Shown here one piece after another: positions 9,044 to 17,120 of a stretch of DNA of 64,000 nucleotides. Within the stretch, counting starts at the first letter, position 1. Every line of letters begins with the position of its first letter. Origin of the DNA: Flagellimonas taeanensis (GTDB taxonomy: Bacteria; Bacteroidota; Bacteroidia; Flavobacteriales; Flavobacteriaceae); NCBI RefSeq assembly GCF_003584105.1, contig NZ_QXFO01000022.1:193501-257500 (forward strand), in the 5' to 3' direction. Below the pieces are notes generated by a model. That model ran no database searches. It saw only the letters and a list, made by a program, of their open reading frames with translations, and was not told where the DNA came from. Both the position numbers and the translations under genes were made by a program.

Positions 9044-9256
9044 TTAGTCTCTAATGGTTTTGATGTATTCTGAACTACTGCCATCCCAATGACATTTTAC
9101 ACATCGGCCGTTTTGGAAATCGTGCGGGCAGTTTTCATATCCGTACAGGAAATGGGCACATTCGGGGCATAGTTCCTGCATAGGGGATGATGCGGCATAA
9201 TAATCGCTCCCGCATTCGGAGCAGGTTCTTCTTATTTCATTGTTCTTTACTATCAT
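9044..9256 (-). CDS. Small double zinc-ribbon-like protein
   Basis: The 70-residue protein starts MIVKNNEIRRTC. Two Cys pairs (CSEC, CPEC) are spaced like a zinc ribbon, and a second set follows (NCPHDF, CVKCHW). The frame extends upstream to 9277, but the ATG at 9256 gives an ATGA overlap with the previous gene (9253-9256), the usual coupled start in this window. It is probably cytoplasmic, as there is no signal peptide. It could bind zinc and nucleic acid or protein, and the function is unknown. It sits inside the run of secreted-protein genes. Confidence 0.72.
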   Translation of the reverse strand: MIVKNNEIRRTCSECGSDYYAASSPMQELCPECAHFLYGYENCPHDFQNGRCVKCHWDGSSSEYIKTIRD

Positions 9257-10263
9257 ACGGTTGATGTTTCCGTACATGCTTTTACAATCATTTCCTCCCG
9301 TAACCTCATTTGCATCTCTTTTTCGATTCGATAAAATTTTTCGAGCAAGTCATGTTTCCATATCGTTTTATAGATGCCCGATTCCGTTGTAAGCCCACTG
9401 AAAACCGATTGATAAAGATCCAAAAAGGGTTCCGCTTTTGCCGAGGCATATAGCGGTAACCGTAACCGGACTTCCAGTAGGGAAAGAAAAACATCCAAAG
9501 GATGTGTTTTGTTTTCCATTTGTAAAATATCCTTCCAAATATCCTTGAACCTTATTTTCAGGTTTTCCATCCCTTGATAGGCATAGTGAACCGTCCCAGT
9601 GGAAAAGGAACCAGCTTCCCAATTTACATCGAACAGTGCTTTTTTGAAATAATTCCCGCCTTTTGTCCCACTAAGGGAAAACCCCAAGAGGATGCCTGCA
9701 TTACAATCCGTGGAACAAAGGGTGCTGCCAAATGTATAGAGCTTGTGTAGCAGGTGTCCATTTTCAGGTATTTTGCATACCAAAGCAGGTACAAATTCCG
9801 AGAACAAGGGTTTCTCCATTACTTTTTCAATTTCATGGGTGACCAGTTCCACATGTGGCCCACAATCGAAATGGAGCAGTCCCATTACGGCGTTTTTGGA
9901 AATTTCGTGGTCGTTTTCCTGAAAGGCATATTCCAACAATATGGGCACAACTGGCCGGTACCCCATGCTCCCCAGCACTTGGAACACTTCTGAATAATCG
10001 GGATTTACCAGGTTTTCCTTGTGTATGAATGTATCGTACAACCTGTGGGCATCCCCTTTCTTTCCAAATCGGTTAAAAATAGGACGGAGCAGTTCCGGTT
10101 CAATGTCAAAAGGATGGTCAAAAACGGTCTGTATGAGGGCTTCGCCGTCCTCTTGCTTGCCGAACAGCATAACGGGGGCCAAGAGTGCTTCCATAATGGA
10201 AAAATCCTTTTCCCCAGGGTTTTCCCATAAATATCCGATAAATTCTTTAGTGGCTGGAAGCAT
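9253..10263 (-). CDS. Helical-repeat (HEAT-like) protein of unknown function
   Basis: The 336-residue protein is soluble, with no signal peptide. It is rich in repeating amphipathic helices (for example SEVFQVLGSMGYRPVVPILLEYAF, about residues 90-115, then EISKNAVMGLLHFDCGPHV), a pattern like HEAT or armadillo repeats. It holds several cysteines in the middle (CSTDCNAG). It overlaps the zinc-ribbon gene by 4 bp and is the first gene after a 25-bp gap from the paralogous secreted-protein genes, so it probably shares their transcript. It may be a scaffold. I do not recognise a named family. Confidence 0.75.
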   Translation of the reverse strand: MLPATKEFIGYLWENPGEKDFSIMEALLAPVMLFGKQEDGEALIQTVFDHPFDIEPELLRPIFNRFGKKGDAHRLYDTFIHKENLVNPDYSEVFQVLGSMGYRPVVPILLEYAFQENDHEISKNAVMGLLHFDCGPHVELVTHEIEKVMEKPLFSEFVPALVCKIPENGHLLHKLYTFGSTLCSTDCNAGILLGFSLSGTKGGNYFKKALFDVNWEAGSFSTGTVHYAYQGMENLKIRFKDIWKDILQMENKTHPLDVFLSLLEVRLRLPLYASAKAEPFLDLYQSVFSGLTTESGIYKTIWKHDLLEKFYRIEKEMQMRLREEMIVKACTETSTV

Positions 10264-10288
10264 TGTTTTCTAGGGTCAGGATATATGG

Positions 10289-10804
10289 TTAAAAAGTATT
10301 CTCTTTAACTACGGGTTTTGGTCTTGCCCCCTTTAGTTTTGCCAAATGCAAAATGGCCTTGGCAAAGCGGTGGGCATTGTCCTCAACTTTAAAGTGTAAT
10401 GTAAAGTCAGCTGCCGAGTAGCCATAGTTTTCCTTTACCTGTACATATACTGGATGGATTCCTTTGGGAAGGTTGAACCATAAGAGGAAATTAGTGCTGT
10501 TGGCATCTGGGGGATATATGCCATAATCCAGGAACATCTTGCCAAAATCATTTATGTTTATGCGTTTTTCGACAAAGTTTCCACCATACCCATTGGTTCC
10601 TTTAGTATATTCTTCCCTCAAAATAATCATATTGTTTTCGATTTCCATACGGGAGAAATAGTTTTCAGGATTCCAAGGGGCTATCATTTTTAAACCATAT
10701 TGCTCTAGCCATAGGATGGTTTCTTCCTCCGTTTGCGCCTGTGCTGTAAATGAAGTTGAAAAAAATACGATTGTTGTCAATAGTACTTGGGTTATTTTTT
10801 TCAT
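10289..10804 (-). CDS. Secreted protein of unknown function, paralogue of its neighbour
   Basis: The 171-residue protein has a clear signal peptide (about 1-23, ending TAQAQ). The mature part begins EEETILWLEQYG and ends with a helix and the tail RPKPVVKENTF. The upstream neighbour begins KEETENWIREK and ends YPKPLKKETF, so the two are paralogues with matching ends and a diverged beta-rich middle. It is probably periplasmic. No catalytic motif is visible and the family is not recognised. It lies 12 bp from its paralogue in the same operon. Confidence 0.75.
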   Translation of the reverse strand: MKKITQVLLTTIVFFSTSFTAQAQTEEETILWLEQYGLKMIAPWNPENYFSRMEIENNMIILREEYTKGTNGYGGNFVEKRININDFGKMFLDYGIYPPDANSTNFLLWFNLPKGIHPVYVQVKENYGYSAADFTLHFKVEDNAHRFAKAILHLAKLKGARPKPVVKENTF

Positions 10805-10816
10805 GGCTTTTTATGA

Positions 10817-11455
10817 TTAAAATGTTTCTTTCTTCAAAGGCTTTGGATAAAAAATTTTTAAATGCTGGATGGCCTTGTTGAAACGGTTGACGAAATCTTC
10901 TTCTGGATCATTTTGGAAAGAAATCCTCAAGACGGTATTGGAAAATGCCAATTGCTCGGTTTCCTCCATGTATTTTTCCCATTGTTCTGTTCTGCTCAAT
11001 GAATTATTTGGGATCATTCGTGCTTTCGTATATTTATATTCACAATATTCCTTTGAATACTTATCTACATTAAAGTTGAGAAATGTGTCGCTATATTCAC
11101 TATACCCCTCATCATAACCATTTTTGTTTTCTGACCTCAATGTGACTTCACCTATGGCCCATATCGGAAATGTCCAATTTCGAATGGTATATTTGTTGCG
11201 GTAGCTAGTCCCACCTCCTCTCCCATTGTAACTCGCATCTATGTACTTTACTGAGGTGATTGTGAGAAAACGCATTTTAACATAACCATTAGTTGTAAAT
11301 TCTATTGTGTTGTACACTTCACTTGTAGAACCTCCTTTATGGCTTGTGTATTTGAAGATTTTTTCCCTAATCCAATTTTCTGTTTCCTCCTTGGTCTGGG
11401 AAAATGCCCCCGTAACGGTTGCCAAGAGCACAATGGTCAATAAGATTTTTTTCAT
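10817..11455 (-). CDS. Secreted protein of unknown function, paralogue of its neighbour
   Basis: The 212-residue protein has a signal peptide (about 1-19, ending GAFSQ). The mature protein starts KEETENWIREKIF, has many aromatic and glycine residues in the middle (YNGRGGGTSYRNKY), and ends with a helix (FNKAIQHLK) and the tail YPKPLKKETF. This framework is shared with the following gene, which supports a tandem duplication. It is probably periplasmic and beta-rich. No function can be assigned. The GC content is noticeably lower than that of the neighbouring genes. Confidence 0.75.
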   Translation of the reverse strand: MKKILLTIVLLATVTGAFSQTKEETENWIREKIFKYTSHKGGSTSEVYNTIEFTTNGYVKMRFLTITSVKYIDASYNGRGGGTSYRNKYTIRNWTFPIWAIGEVTLRSENKNGYDEGYSEYSDTFLNFNVDKYSKEYCEYKYTKARMIPNNSLSRTEQWEKYMEETEQLAFSNTVLRISFQNDPEEDFVNRFNKAIQHLKIFYPKPLKKETF

Positions 11456-11499
11456 AGCTATGGTATTTTAAAGTTATTCTGCTTCTTGTCTCCAAACGA

Positions 11500-11931
11500 T
11501 TATCTGCAACTGTAGGAGAAACGGTTGTCCTGTTTGATATTGTATTTGACCGTACTGTTCCTGTAATTTGCAATAGCTTGGCTACGTGCCGACTCCGCTT
11601 CCGAGCGGCTACCATACAGGCGTCTGTTTCCAAAAGCATCGAATCCTGTATTATAAGTGTAGGGGTTGCTGTATTGCGCCCCGAACCATTGGTCAAAGGC
11701 AATGGCAATATGGTCTATGGCATCCCGTCCATAGCCATATTTGGAAGTGTTGTCCCAATCACAGGTGGCTGATTTCACTTCGGAAAAGACAACATCATAG
11801 CTGTAATCACTGTTCTGATCTTTTTTGGATATTTCCAGATAGTAATAATAGGTTTTGTTCAATGTTTCCTCCTTGGGAATAGGATATAGGCTGAACAGTA
11901 AAGCACTGAATGTGATAAGAAATGGTTTCAT
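11500..11931 (-). CDS. Secreted small protein of unknown function
   Basis: The 143-residue protein has a hydrophobic start (about 4-17) that may be a signal peptide, although the cleavage site is unclear (LYPIPKEETLNK). The mature part is Tyr/Asn/Ser-rich with two cysteines (ATCDW and the C-terminal SYSCR) that could form a disulfide. A helix SEAESARSQAIANYRNS precedes the end. It lies between the paralogous pair and the MORN-like gene, with gaps of about 45 bp. Nothing else is recognisable. Confidence 0.65.
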   Translation of the reverse strand: MKPFLITFSALLFSLYPIPKEETLNKTYYYYLEISKKDQNSDYSYDVVFSEVKSATCDWDNTSKYGYGRDAIDHIAIAFDQWFGAQYSNPYTYNTGFDAFGNRRLYGSRSEAESARSQAIANYRNSTVKYNIKQDNRFSYSCR

Positions 11932-11976
11932 ATGGGTTTGTTTTTATGTTTGATGTCTTATTTTTTATTGTTGTGA

Positions 11977-12912
11977 TCAATGAAACTCTGATTTTACATA
12001 TTCATCATTGGACCATTTATAGAGTTTCCATTCCCCCGTGAGCTTGCCATCGCGGTATTCGCCTATGGCGTAGTTTCCCGTGAACAAACGGTTTTCTTTC
12101 CAGCGGCCCTCTTTTTGGCCTTTTACATAGTTTCCTTCGGTAGTCACCGATTTCGGGTTGTGATCATTTTCATAAAATCTCCAAAATCCATGCTTGAATC
12201 CATTCTCATAATGCCCTTCTTCTTTCAGCACACCCCACTTATATCTTTTATAGACCCCATGGTTTTTCCCGTTCACATAGTTGTTTTCTGACCAAAGGGA
12301 ACCATTTTCCTCATAGGAGATACATTGTCCATGCAATTCTCCGTTCACATAAGTGCAATCTGAGATTACCTGACCGTTTGCCCAAAATGATCTGTCTTTG
12401 GTGATTTTCCCTTCATTGTAATCAGTGATTCTGGAAACACTGCCATCTTCATGGAACTCTTTGCGCTCGCCATGCAGGGCATCAATTTTATAGTGCTCGA
12501 TGACGCGGGTTTTGGGAGGACCGTTTTTGAATAAATAGTCTTCCGTTATAAAGTATAGTTTCCATTCCCCGTGTTTTTTATCGTTAAGGACCGATCCTTC
12601 CTGTACCACTTTTCCATATCGATACTCTTGGAGATAGGTGGCCTGTCCGTTCTCGAAACGTATTTTTCGGCCAATGTTGCCATCTTGGTAATTTTGGGTC
12701 CATTCCCCAGATTGTTTTCCATTTTGGTAATATCCTTGGGTGCTGATTATCCCGTTCTCGAAATATGAGGTATAGGAGCCGTGTAAATTTCCATTCGCCA
12801 TTTGGGCCCTTTCCCTGATTTTTCCATTGGGATAGTAGGTCAAAGTGTCTTTTTGCGCAAAGGCCAGTGCGGAGAGGAGCATCAGGCCTATAAATGACAA
12901 TAATTTTGGCAT
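11977..12912 (-). CDS. Secreted MORN-like repeat protein (YwqK-type)
   Basis: The 311-residue protein has a signal peptide (about 1-19) and at least ten repeats of about 22-24 residues with the pattern YxNGKxxGxWxxYxxNG (YYPNGKIRERAQ, YFENGIISTQG, YQNGKQSGEWTQ, YVNGKNHGVYKRY). MORN-like repeats form elongated beta ribbons that bind proteins or membranes. Comparable proteins are annotated as YwqK-type antitoxins, but secretion argues against an antitoxin role here. It lies 7 bp from the upstream membrane-protein gene. A second secreted MORN-like protein occurs at 21239 in the CHAT block. Confidence 0.83.
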   Translation of the reverse strand: MPKLLSFIGLMLLSALAFAQKDTLTYYPNGKIRERAQMANGNLHGSYTSYFENGIISTQGYYQNGKQSGEWTQNYQDGNIGRKIRFENGQATYLQEYRYGKVVQEGSVLNDKKHGEWKLYFITEDYLFKNGPPKTRVIEHYKIDALHGERKEFHEDGSVSRITDYNEGKITKDRSFWANGQVISDCTYVNGELHGQCISYEENGSLWSENNYVNGKNHGVYKRYKWGVLKEEGHYENGFKHGFWRFYENDHNPKSVTTEGNYVKGQKEGRWKENRLFTGNYAIGEYRDGKLTGEWKLYKWSNDEYVKSEFH

Positions 12913-12919
12913 AGGAATT

Positions 12920-14056
12920 TTATTGTATGGTTTTGGTCAATTTCACTGAAGGGTCCTGTATGACCCCTGCCAGCATTTCGGCACTCAATTTGGCCGTTAC
13001 CACTGCACTGTCATGGGGTGAGAGCAAATTGGCCCATTTGAGCACTTTGTTCATGTCCCCCAGCAAAGCGGTGATTTCTGAAATCTCGAAGGTGTCTTCC
13101 TCGTTATCGGTCGTGTCATTGGAAATTTCTGTGGTTGCATCGATATCCTCCACCACTTCGGAGTTCCATTGGATCCGTCCCAAAAAGGAGTAGTTTTTCA
13201 ATGTCTTGTTCAACATTCGGATATTTTCCATGGCCTTGACCCCAAACTTGCTGTTGGAATTGTAAACAAAGGTTGCCGGCATCACGATCCCGTCTTCGTT
13301 CACATAGTGAATGATCAATTTTGAAGCATCTACATTAGCTTTGCCCACTTTTGCGCCACCGGTCTGCGATGCGGCACTCACAATGGTCTGCGCCATCCTT
13401 CGGCCCACATCGGCACCGACCCTTTTGAGCTCCCTGCCCTCTGCCAGGTCCACGACCTCAAGCTCCAAAATGGCGGCCAATGGGATTTGGCTGAACTTAT
13501 TTTTCAAAGGGGTGTTTTTTTCCTGCTCTTGGGGACTGGAATGATGGAATTCCAGAATCCCATCCTTTATCTGGGCCACAGTGAACTGTTGTTTCAACTC
13601 GGAAGGTCTCAACAGATTGGCACCGGGAAGCCCGCTTACATAACGGTGGAGCGGTATGGTATAATTGTCGCTCGCCTCCGAGATGCTTTTTTGCAGGGCA
13701 AGGCTTTCATAGTTTTTACGGTTCCTGATGTTTTCCGCCTCGGCTTTTGTATAGGTGGCAGTGCCCAACATTTCGGCATATTGTTGTTCTGAAGTATTAT
13801 CCTTGGTGTCCTTTTTGGCAGCGCTTCGTTCCGCTTGCGCCCCAGAAGTATCGGCACCGTAATCGAACGCTTTTTGCTTAAGGTTGGTGAACCAGTTGTA
13901 GAAGCGCAGGACAAATGGCAATACGAGAAGCACCCACCAGTATTCCACAATGGCGGATTCCATGCTGTCATACCCTTCAATGACCCATAAGAGAATGGCT
14001 CCGGTAATAAAAAGGACAAGGGTAAGCTTAAAGTTTTTCCATATTTTCTGTATCAT
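12920..14056 (-). CDS. Membrane-anchored protein of unknown function
   Basis: The 378-residue protein has two N-terminal helices (about 9-27 and 39-56). A charged linker rich in Ala/Lys/Glu (about 65-115) and a soluble domain follow (about 140-300), with an amphipathic segment VGADVGRRMAQTIVSAAS. An acidic stretch (about 305-325) and a final helical segment end the protein. It is the first gene of the minus-strand run 10289-14056. The 278 bp upstream contain no obvious -7 box. No family is recognised. Confidence 0.72.
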   Translation of the reverse strand: MIQKIWKNFKLTLVLFITGAILLWVIEGYDSMESAIVEYWWVLLVLPFVLRFYNWFTNLKQKAFDYGADTSGAQAERSAAKKDTKDNTSEQQYAEMLGTATYTKAEAENIRNRKNYESLALQKSISEASDNYTIPLHRYVSGLPGANLLRPSELKQQFTVAQIKDGILEFHHSSPQEQEKNTPLKNKFSQIPLAAILELEVVDLAEGRELKRVGADVGRRMAQTIVSAASQTGGAKVGKANVDASKLIIHYVNEDGIVMPATFVYNSNSKFGVKAMENIRMLNKTLKNYSFLGRIQWNSEVVEDIDATTEISNDTTDNEEDTFEISEITALLGDMNKVLKWANLLSPHDSAVVTAKLSAEMLAGVIQDPSVKLTKTIQ

Positions 14057-14265
14057 GGTGTTGGTTGGTCTTTTTGGTTGTTGATATCATTCCTTTTCTA
14101 GGCGAACGGACAGAATAAGTTGCTTGGCCTTTCTCATGGCTTAGATCTATTTCTGACAATGGAATTTGAATTGAAAATGAATAAGATAGCTTTTTCCATA
14201 ATCAAGTTTTTTAGGTATAGATTTAGGACTATCAACAAAAATAAATAGGTACAGACATTGTCCAC

Positions 14266-14285
14266 AATACCCAATTTTGGGTATT
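14266..14285. promoter_or_regulatory. Near-perfect 20-bp palindrome AATACCCAA-TT-TTGGGTATT
   Basis: Two 9-bp arms, AATACCCAA and TTGGGTATT, flank a TT centre. The element lies between the LuxR gene stop and the first gene of the minus-strand secreted-protein run. There is no U-run on the minus strand, so it is a poor terminator. Size and symmetry fit a dimeric HTH regulator. Two related half-sites, TGAGGTATTTT (15249-15259) and TGGGGTATTTT (15280-15290), lie at and just beyond the upstream edge of the LuxR gene leader. Confidence 0.4.
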
Positions 14286-14334
14286 TTGGCCCTGTGAATC
14301 ACTTAGATAACGTTGAAAACGGGCTTTTTTATAT

Positions 14335-15132
14335 CTAGATATAGCCTTTTCTGATGCAATCAGCTACCAGTTCCGAAGTGTTCCTGGCATTGGATTTGCG
14401 CAGAATGTTCTTTCGGTGGGTGAAGACCGTTTGGATGGAGATGTTCAGTTCCTTGGAAACCTCATCTGTGGATCGGCCCTTTGCCAATAACCGAATGACC
14501 TCCAGTTCTCTTTTGGTGAAGGATGGGCTCTGCGTTTCATAATCAAAGGGAACAAAATTATCGAAGACCTGGTCCTCGAACACATCGATCTCAAGAAAAG
14601 AGGGTTCCCCGTTCAGGCCGATGAGGGACAGCTTTCGGTTGCCGATGGAAGTGATGTGGTTGATATCGGTGTGGGTGCCAAAAACCTTCAACAGTGCGCC
14701 ATTTTCCGTGGTCCTCAAAGTAATGGTCTGCATCAGGAACAATCTGTAGGTGCCATTGGCCATTCTTTCCCTTAGACTATAGGTGATCTTATAGTTGACC
14801 ATCTTGTCCGGGCTTATGCAGTTTTTTAAAAAGTGGGCCACCACATCTTCACACCGAAGGAAAAAGTCGAGGTCGTCAGGGTGTATCGCATTGATAAACC
14901 TATCCAACGAGAAATCGTTTGGTGCTATGCCCAATAGGGTTTGGACAGAATCACTCACCACATCCAAGGTAAGGGTAGGGGAGTCAATGATGTAGTAGTA
15001 ATAGGGGCCCGGACAAAAAAGATTGGCCATGTAGTCAACGATGTTGACAGCCTTGAGCTCCACTGATTTTTTGGCCAGATAATTACTGTGCGACTTCCAA
15101 ATGTCCACAACGACTTCATGGTTGGTCTTCAT
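14335..15132 (-). CDS. LuxR-family transcriptional regulator with N-terminal PAS domain
   Basis: The 265-residue protein has a PAS-like sensor half (about 40-180, with AIHPDDLDFFLRCED and the PAS-associated segment VFGTHTDIN). A C-terminal LuxR/GerE HTH follows (about 200-265: TKRELEVIRLLAKGRSTDEV, ELNISIQTVFTHRKNIL). There is no receiver domain, so it probably responds directly to a ligand or to redox state. It is monocistronic and lies upstream, in transcription order, of the minus-strand run of secreted-protein genes, which it may regulate. Palindromic motifs flank the gene. Confidence 0.87.
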   Translation of the reverse strand: MKTNHEVVVDIWKSHSNYLAKKSVELKAVNIVDYMANLFCPGPYYYYIIDSPTLTLDVVSDSVQTLLGIAPNDFSLDRFINAIHPDDLDFFLRCEDVVAHFLKNCISPDKMVNYKITYSLRERMANGTYRLFLMQTITLRTTENGALLKVFGTHTDINHITSIGNRKLSLIGLNGEPSFLEIDVFEDQVFDNFVPFDYETQSPSFTKRELEVIRLLAKGRSTDEVSKELNISIQTVFTHRKNILRKSNARNTSELVADCIRKGYI

Positions 15133-15275
15133 GTGCTTATGGATAAAATAGGCTCGGTCTGTTCCATAACAGAACAGGAAATTCTCGGTTTTTAGTATGT
15201 AATATAGGATAAAAACTGCAAATTTTGGACACCTCCATTGTAGATACTTGAGGTATTTTCTCCATATATGTTGTA

Positions 15276-15665
15276 CTACTGGGGTATTTTTTCGACCAGT
15301 ATTTCATTTCCTTTTTTATCGAAATAAGTGCAGGTCATTTTTTTCATGGATACCGCCCATTTCTCGATACCCATTTGGGCACTCATGACTATAAAAGTGA
15401 GATAGTCCGTATTCCCTTTTTGGTGCTCTTTCAATTCAATCATGAACTGCTCCCGGTTGCACTCATCCGCAATGGCAATGGCCTCGTATTTGGCAGGAGC
15501 CATTATGGTCTGTCCGTTTGCCCCGTGATAGTCAATGTGACCATCTGCCACATAGGTTTCATATTGAGTGACCCCCAGAGTTTTGATTTCCTGTATGTAA
15601 GCGGGAAAATCTGCACCTGACCTTACTTTGTTATGTGCGGCTTTAATTTGTTCTATCGTAAACAT
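15276..15665 (-). CDS. DUF1398 family protein (COG5562)
   Basis: The 129-residue soluble protein matches the DUF1398 pattern: MFTIEQIKAAHNKVRSGADF, then GVTQYETYV, DGHIDYHGANG and a C-terminal CTYFDKKGNEI. Members, such as E. coli YbcV, were once labelled phage envelope proteins, but the function is not established. There is no phage gene near it here. It stands alone between the LuxR gene and the sugar-oxidation cluster. Confidence 0.8.
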   Translation of the reverse strand: MFTIEQIKAAHNKVRSGADFPAYIQEIKTLGVTQYETYVADGHIDYHGANGQTIMAPAKYEAIAIADECNREQFMIELKEHQKGNTDYLTFIVMSAQMGIEKWAVSMKKMTCTYFDKKGNEILVEKIPQ

Positions 15666-15728
15666 GATCTTTCATTAATAGATTGCACAATTTTCATAAA
15701 TCGATATAAATTATCGAAGAGAAAAATG

Positions 15729-15748
15729 AAAGAGTCGAACAACTCTTT
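15729..15748 (-). terminator. Possible terminator of the sugar-oxidation cluster
   Basis: An inverted repeat with 7-bp arms (AAAGAGT and ACTCTTT) and a 6-base loop lies about 100 bp past the stop of the NagB-like gene. On the minus strand it is followed by a T-rich stretch. The stem is A/T-rich, so termination strength is uncertain. Confidence 0.4.
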
Positions 15749-15845
15749 TACTTCATCCCCATAGATGTAAATGTAGTGGAAAATCGATGATGTATGATCA
15801 CCAAAATGATAGTGGTCAGGAAGGACAAAACCAAAGAAACTTATT

Positions 15846-16553
15846 TTAGGGTTCTCTCACCCACAGGCAATCCACTTGGGGATGCAGCCATAAAAAAGTT
15901 ACGGGAAAATGGGTGGTGATGGTTTTTTTTAGGAGCATGGTGGTCGCTTCCTCCTTTCCGTTTCCACAAATCAATAAGATGATCCTTTTTGCGGACAGGA
16001 TGTCGTGCATTCCAAGGGTCATCCCATATTCTGGTCTTTGAGGCAATTCGCTTACCATGCCGTGCGCTTTGGATTCCTCCGACAGTTCGGCAACATGGCA
16101 AAAAGGTTGGAGCGCGTCTGCAGGTTCATTGAAGCCGATATGTCCGTTCTTTCCCAGACCCAGAATACAGAGATCTATCTGTCCTTTTTTTTCGATGAGC
16201 TGTTGAATCCGTGCGCATTCGGCTTCGGGATCTTTGGGGTTAGGAAGAAAACCTGTATAGCGATCGTTGGTTATTTTGAGGGGATGGAGCAGCTGTTCTA
16301 GCAAATAGCGTTCGCAGGAACTTGGATGGTCTGCGGGAAGTCCTCCCCATTCATCCAACTTTAGAACATGGAGCCCCTCAAAAAGTTTGGGGTCGTCCAT
16401 AAAAGCATCTGCCAATAGCTGATAGGTTCCTGTGGGCGAATTGCCCGTAGCGGCACAAAGGGAAAAGTTTTTTTTTCGTTCCAATTCATCCATGATGATC
16501 TGGGCGGCATGGGCGCTCATTTGCCCATAATGGTCAAAAATATGTATGTTCAT
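15846..16553 (-). CDS. NagB-like isomerase/deaminase (galactosamine-6-phosphate isomerase type)
   Basis: The 235-residue cytoplasmic protein has the NagB/SugI fold: phosphate-loop region ATGNSPTGTY, the acid pair in KLDEWGG (D67, E68), and GLGKNGHIGFNEPA with H138 and E143. True glucosamine-6-phosphate deaminases have Asp where this has N136. Asn occurs in galactosamine-6-phosphate isomerases (AgaI), so a related amino-sugar or sugar phosphate is the likely substrate. Its ATG shares one base with the preceding stop (TAATG), so it belongs to the sugar-oxidation operon. Confidence 0.85.
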   Translation of the reverse strand: MNIHIFDHYGQMSAHAAQIIMDELERKKNFSLCAATGNSPTGTYQLLADAFMDDPKLFEGLHVLKLDEWGGLPADHPSSCERYLLEQLLHPLKITNDRYTGFLPNPKDPEAECARIQQLIEKKGQIDLCILGLGKNGHIGFNEPADALQPFCHVAELSEESKAHGMVSELPQRPEYGMTLGMHDILSAKRIILLICGNGKEEATTMLLKKTITTHFPVTFLWLHPQVDCLWVREP

Positions 16554-17104
16554 TACGCCCAGGCATTTTCACCATTATACGGAATGCAGCCTTCAAACCT
16601 GCCCGGGACGGGGTTGTACCGAAGGGCCTTTGTGGCCCCAGGCTCAGAGGAGAAATACCCCCACAGGGTCAGTTCTTTGAGCATGCCAAAAAAATGTGGT
16701 TTGCCGGATAGACGGTATTTTCTTGCCTCATCATCAAACTGGGTCAATAGTTCTAACTTTTGTTCCTGGGTCAGGTCAAGAAACGCCTTTCCGTATGTTT
16801 CTTCAGATTGTTCGGCAATGGTTTCGAGTCCGTTGATGAAGATGGAAGCCTCATCAAGATCATAACAATCGTTCACCATGGCTTTGATGAATGTCCCGAC
16901 ATGGGCCGCTTTGGCTCCGGGCGATTGGACGGTGTCGGGGAGAATGGTCTCACTGATTTCATCCAATAATGGTACATCGGTAACCGTGATCAGTTGCGCC
17001 CTTTTTTTGGGAGGAGCGGAACAGCCTGACAAAAATAGTTCGGCTCCGATGATACTGCTGCCCAGTGCAATGGTCGTGAGTTTTAAGGCTTCTCTTCTTT
17101 CCAT
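16553..17104 (-). CDS. Gluconate 2-dehydrogenase subunit 3-like Tat lipoprotein
   Basis: The 183-residue protein starts MERREALKLTTIAL. It has a twin-arginine signal followed by a lipobox LSGC at about residues 26-29, so it is probably exported folded and lipidated. The rest matches the small subunit-3 family that chaperones or supports GMC-type dehydrogenases (DEISETILPDT, GTFIKAMVNDCYD, TQEQKLELLTQFD). I chose the ATG at 17104 because the longer frame lacks a signal and begins upstream of the RR motif. The matching large subunit is encoded two genes upstream (18216-19907). Confidence 0.88.
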   Translation of the reverse strand: MERREALKLTTIALGSSIIGAELFLSGCSAPPKKRAQLITVTDVPLLDEISETILPDTVQSPGAKAAHVGTFIKAMVNDCYDLDEASIFINGLETIAEQSEETYGKAFLDLTQEQKLELLTQFDDEARKYRLSGKPHFFGMLKELTLWGYFSSEPGATKALRYNPVPGRFEGCIPYNGENAWA

Positions 17105-17120
17105 GGTTTGTTCTTTATAA

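Noticed and set aside
11977..12912. MORN-like protein as a YwqK-type antitoxin of a toxin-antitoxin pair
   Set aside because: It has a signal peptide and no toxin gene is adjacent.
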